From the NCBI GenBank assembly GCA_030830385.1, contig JAURNA010000168.1:1-10640 (forward strand): DNA of 10,640 nt. Direction: 5' to 3'. The translations under genes were made by a program, and so were the position numbers. The notes below the pieces were generated by a model. That model was not told the origin of the DNA and searched no databases. It saw nothing but the letters and a program-made list of their open reading frames with translations. Shown here one piece after another: positions 8,132 through 10,640 of this stretch. The DNA comes from Crocinitomicaceae bacterium. Lineage in GTDB: Bacteria; Bacteroidota; Bacteroidia; Flavobacteriales_D; Crocinitomicaceae. Every line of letters starts with the position of its first letter. The first letter of the stretch is position 1.

Positions 8132-8471
8132 ACGCTAATTTGTTATCAACATCAGACCGAAGAGAATTCCATTGCATTGGATTCATTCTTGGCAATGGCA
8201 TTCGTAACTTTACAATCTAAATTCGCTAATTTGCCGACGTGGAGGAGGTGCTTCGTTAGCAACTTGGTGAAAATGTTGAAAAATCGAAATTAGAAACCAA
8301 TTAGGACAGCTGCGTGACCATGGCATGGATCGCGTTTTCGTTTGTTGGAACCGGACAAATGGAAATTCGCGAATGGGTCATGAATCGATTGTATCAGATG
8401 AATCTGCGACGCAGAGGATGAAATGGTCAACTCAGCACCTGTAAATGAATTGATAAACCAGGATTATCGAA
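8132..8471. other. 340-base divergent spacer without a recognised gene
   Basis: This gap separates the divergent tdk and the acidic-protein gene. I see no tRNA, tmRNA, SRP RNA or RNase P signature. It holds several short plus-strand frames: 8195-8293 (32 codons), 8320-8421 (33 codons), 8325-8444 (39 codons) and 8423-8494 (23 codons, running into the next gene). None matches a family I know. A ten-base direct repeat, CGCTAATTTG, occurs at 8133-8142 and 8224-8233. The spacer must hold the promoters of both flanking operons, but none stands out. Confidence 0.5.
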
Positions 8472-9251
8472 ATGGAAAAACGTTCAGGATTTAGAGAAAA
8501 CCTTGATAAGGCAACAGAGCTGATAACACAGCTGGAGTCAGGTGATTTGAACATCGATCAGTTGAGTGAACTGGAAGAGTGTACGCGTAATTTACACGAG
8601 CGAAGTGTGATTCTGCGTTATTTGGCGTTCGAACGCAAAGTAAAACCGTCCACAATTTCCCATATGGACACAGAACCTGTTGAAGACGAAGCGCAAGTCG
8701 AAGAAAGAGAGATGTCGTTTGACATTTTTGAAGCGAAAGAACCCGAGGCGGAAGAACCCTTCGCTTTCGAGCCATTTGCAGAAGAAAAGCATACACGTGA
8801 AGAAATAAACGAGACGAAACATATCGAAGTCGAATCTGTCGAATCAGAAACTCCAGTTGAAGCCGAAAAAACAGAGGAATCGATTGTAGAAGAAACCATT
8901 GAAGCTACTTCTGAGCCTGCTGAATCGGAGCAGGCGTTTGCTACTTTGTCCGAAGGAACTTTTTTGAGTTTATTGATGAGCCCTGAACACTCGGTCGGAT
9001 CATACGTTGGTCATGGAAAAATCGATTCATTGGTAGGGGCATTCGGGTTGAATGAACGCCTGCGCTTTATCAACAATTTATTCGAAGGTTCGAGTGATCA
9101 CTTCGCAGATGCTGTAAAAGCCCTCGATGGACTTGCCGATTTGAACCAGGCCGGTAAAACGATTGAATCGATTGCCGCCAAACATCACTGGGACGCGGAA
9201 GAGGAGGTTGTGATGGAATTCATGCATGTTATTCGCAGGAGATATGCGTAA
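8472..9251 (+). CDS. Acidic Bacteroidota protein of unknown function
   Basis: The 259-residue protein has three parts. Residues 8-58 are predicted helical, with 'LESGDLNIDQLSELEECTRNL' in the middle, slightly resembling the two-helix exonuclease VII small subunit pattern. Residues 60-157 form a Glu-rich, low-complexity and probably disordered linker. Residues 158-259 form a compact helical domain with 'GLNERLRFINNLFEGSSDHF' and a basic end 'IRRRYA'. This tripartite layout is familiar from conserved Bacteroidota hypothetical proteins, but I know of no assigned function. There is no signal peptide or membrane segment, so it is likely cytoplasmic. An AGGA at 8460-8463 lies eight bases before the ATG. 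The end overlaps the M28 peptidase gene by eight bases, so the two are probably co-translated. The ORF is certain; any function would be a guess. Confidence 0.85.
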   Translation: MEKRSGFRENLDKATELITQLESGDLNIDQLSELEECTRNLHERSVILRYLAFERKVKPSTISHMDTEPVEDEAQVEEREMSFDIFEAKEPEAEEPFAFEPFAEEKHTREEINETKHIEVESVESETPVEAEKTEESIVEETIEATSEPAESEQAFATLSEGTFLSLLMSPEHSVGSYVGHGKIDSLVGAFGLNERLRFINNLFEGSSDHFADAVKALDGLADLNQAGKTIESIAAKHHWDAEEEVVMEFMHVIRRRYA

Positions 9252-10536
9252 GATCTCAATTGCAGCGGCACTCGTACTTTCGTGCACTTCTTTTGGACAA
9301 ATTGAGGAGGTGAGGCGCATAACCCAAACCCTCTGCTCTCCTGAATTTCATGGAAGGGGATATGTAGAACGTGGTGATTCCATTGCAGCGGCTTTTCTCG
9401 CGGAAGAGCTTGAGAAAATCGATGTTGGGACATACCCGAAACAAAATTACCTGCAGCATTACACCATCGAAGGAGTCAATCGGTTCCCGGGAGATATGGA
9501 GATCCTGCACAATGGTGAATCGCTGATTCCCGGTGTTCACTTCATGGTAGATCCGGAATCCGGCGGAGGACATACAAAGCTGTCTCCGGTTGTACTTGAA
9601 GGACATAAATTGATTGATTCAGAGTCTGAACACAATATCAACAATGAGTACATCCGATTGCAACTGAACGAGACGCAAAGCAGTGCAAAAAACGCTGTGT
9701 TAATTGACATGCGGGGACTTTCTCCTGATTCGGCGAACTTGATTGTTGGATTGTCGCAAGCCCTGGCCGAGATTTTGCCGGTGATCGAAGTCATGGATCG
9801 GAAATTCATGTGGGCTGTCGGAAGAAAACAACTCCCAAACCCGATGATTTTCATTCAGGATTCTGCCTACGTGGATGGAATGGATTTTGCGATCAATATT
9901 GATGCGGAATTTGTGGAGAAGTACCCATCTCAAAATGTGATTGGCTACATTCCGGCGAAGAAGAAATGCACAGAAACAATCGTTTTCACAGCGCATTACG
10001 ATCACCTTGGACGCATGGGGCGTGACACGTATTTTCCCGGGGCCAACGACAATGCCTCGGGAACAGCGATGCTGATTTCCATGGCAAAGTACTTCAAAGA
10101 ACATCCATCGAAATACAACATTGCATTCATTGCATTTTCAGGAGAAGAAGCGGGTTTGCTGGGATCGAAGTACTTCGTCGAAAACACCTTCATCAAGCTC
10201 AAAAAAATCAAATTCCTGCTCAATCTCGACATCATGGGGTCCGGTGAAGAAGGAATCACCACCGTCAATGCAACGCTCTTTGAGGAACAGTACGGGTTGA
10301 TGAATTCCATCAACGAGGAGAAAAACCTTCTGGCAAAAGTGAAACGGCGCGGTCCGACATCAAATTCAGATCACTATTGGTTTACACAGCAGGGAGTTCC
10401 TTCCTTTTTTATTTACACAATGGGCTCCAACAAGAATTACCACGATGTATTCGATACATACGAAGAGCTGAGCTTTGTCGAATACGAGGACATCACTACC
10501 TTGCTGGTCACGTTTGTCGAGCGCCTCGAAAAGTGA
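9244..10536 (+). CDS. Exported M28-family zinc metallopeptidase
   Basis: This is a 430-residue secreted or periplasmic aminopeptidase-type enzyme of family M28, which uses two zinc ions. The preferred ATG at 9244 directly begins the signal peptide 'MRKISIAAALVLSCTSFGQ'; an AGGAG-type site sits just before it. An ATG at 9226 would add six residues and is less likely. C14 could alternatively be a lipoprotein Cys, but the residue before the -1 position is Leu, a poor lipobox. Residues 20-235 hold an N-terminal region that may contain a degenerate protease-associated insert. The catalytic domain carries 'TAHYDHLG' (H251, D253), 'GANDNASG' (D269), 'SGEEAGLLGS' (E301, E302), 'NLDIMG' (D329) and 'YHDVFDT' (H400), so all metal ligands are present. 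The gene overlaps the upstream acidic-protein gene by eight bases. Confidence 0.93.
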   Translation: MRKISIAAALVLSCTSFGQIEEVRRITQTLCSPEFHGRGYVERGDSIAAAFLAEELEKIDVGTYPKQNYLQHYTIEGVNRFPGDMEILHNGESLIPGVHFMVDPESGGGHTKLSPVVLEGHKLIDSESEHNINNEYIRLQLNETQSSAKNAVLIDMRGLSPDSANLIVGLSQALAEILPVIEVMDRKFMWAVGRKQLPNPMIFIQDSAYVDGMDFAINIDAEFVEKYPSQNVIGYIPAKKKCTETIVFTAHYDHLGRMGRDTYFPGANDNASGTAMLISMAKYFKEHPSKYNIAFIAFSGEEAGLLGSKYFVENTFIKLKKIKFLLNLDIMGSGEEGITTVNATLFEEQYGLMNSINEEKNLLAKVKRRGPTSNSDHYWFTQQGVPSFFIYTMGSNKNYHDVFDTYEELSFVEYEDITTLLVTFVERLEK

Positions 10537-10607
10537 CGGTGTTGTCAGAAATGTAAAATGGAATCGTGAATTCATTCACCGGGGATCGCATAAACTACCC
10601 ATATTCA

Positions 10608-10615
10608 TTATTTTG
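10608..10615 (+). promoter_or_regulatory. Possible Bacteroidota -7 element
   Basis: TTATTTTG differs at one position from the Bacteroidota -7 consensus TAnnTTTG and lies 17 bases before a likely ATG at 10633. I see no clear -33 TTG at the usual spacing, so this is weak evidence. Confidence 0.25.
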
Positions 10616-10632
10616 CAGTCAAACACTACAAC

Positions 10633-10640
10633 ATGAGAAC
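10633..10640 (+). CDS. Possible start of a further gene, cut by window edge
   Basis: An ATG at 10633 begins a plus-strand frame whose first two codons read Met-Arg before the window ends. It lies 96 bases after the M28 stop, in a spacer with a candidate -7 element. Nothing can be said about its product. Confidence 0.3.

Noticed and set aside
8205..8212. TAACTTTA as a promoter -7 element
   Set aside because: It is close to TAnnTTTG, but the nearest upstream TTG leaves only 13 bases of spacing and the next leaves 25, neither matching the usual Bacteroidota distance.
8491..8796. Minus-strand frame of 101 codons opposite the acidic-protein gene
   Set aside because: It is antisense to a longer frame with coherent helical and Glu-rich composition, and shows no family features.
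10566..10579. GTGAATTCATTCAC inverted repeat as a terminator after the M28 gene
   Set aside because: The stem is only five or six pairs with a tiny loop and no T-run follows.

Overview
The window looks like a chromosomal piece of a Bacteroidota genome, probably from the order Flavobacteriales. Four features support this: a fused MurF-alanine racemase gene, a large secreted protein ending in the gliding-motility-type type IX secretion C-terminal domain (CHU_C), signal peptides ending in the Bacteroidota-style 'SFGQ'/'SYGQ', and mostly weak ribosome-binding sites. The placement is made by recognising protein families by eye, not by a database search. I see no mobile element, CRISPR array, rRNA or tRNA. 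Most genes are housekeeping or envelope related.

Layout: (1) 1-759, plus strand, is the 3' part of hflX, a ribosome-associated GTPase. (2) 763-794 is a hairpin that can end transcription from both sides. (3) 814-3270, minus strand, is an 818-residue secreted multidomain surface protein with a choice-of-anchor L-like region, a Calx-beta-like region, SprB/PKD-like repeats, a short Cys-rich motif and CHU_C; a 9-codon ORF overlaps its start codon. (4) 3407-4798, plus, is an M20-family dipeptidase. (5) 4852-5307, plus, is a small LEA type 2-like lipoprotein whose stop codon overlaps that of the convergent gene downstream. (6) 5304-8131, minus, is a two-gene operon of tdk (thymidine kinase) followed by murF-alr, joined by a TTGA overlap with a TTG start. 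(7) 8132-8471 is a 340-base spacer with no recognised gene but several small ORFs. (8) 8472-10536, plus, is a translationally coupled pair: an acidic Bacteroidota protein of unknown function and an exported M28 metallopeptidase. (9) A new gene may begin at 10633.

Functional themes: peptide turnover (M20 and M28 peptidases), D-alanine supply and peptidoglycan precursor synthesis (murF-alr), thymidine salvage (tdk), ribosome rescue or stress response (hflX) and cell-surface display through type IX secretion. I found no obviously new defence or mobile system. The observations most worth checking are the shortened MurF half with changes in three conserved motifs, the leader ORF ahead of the surface protein, and the 340-base spacer upstream of the uncharacterised acidic protein.
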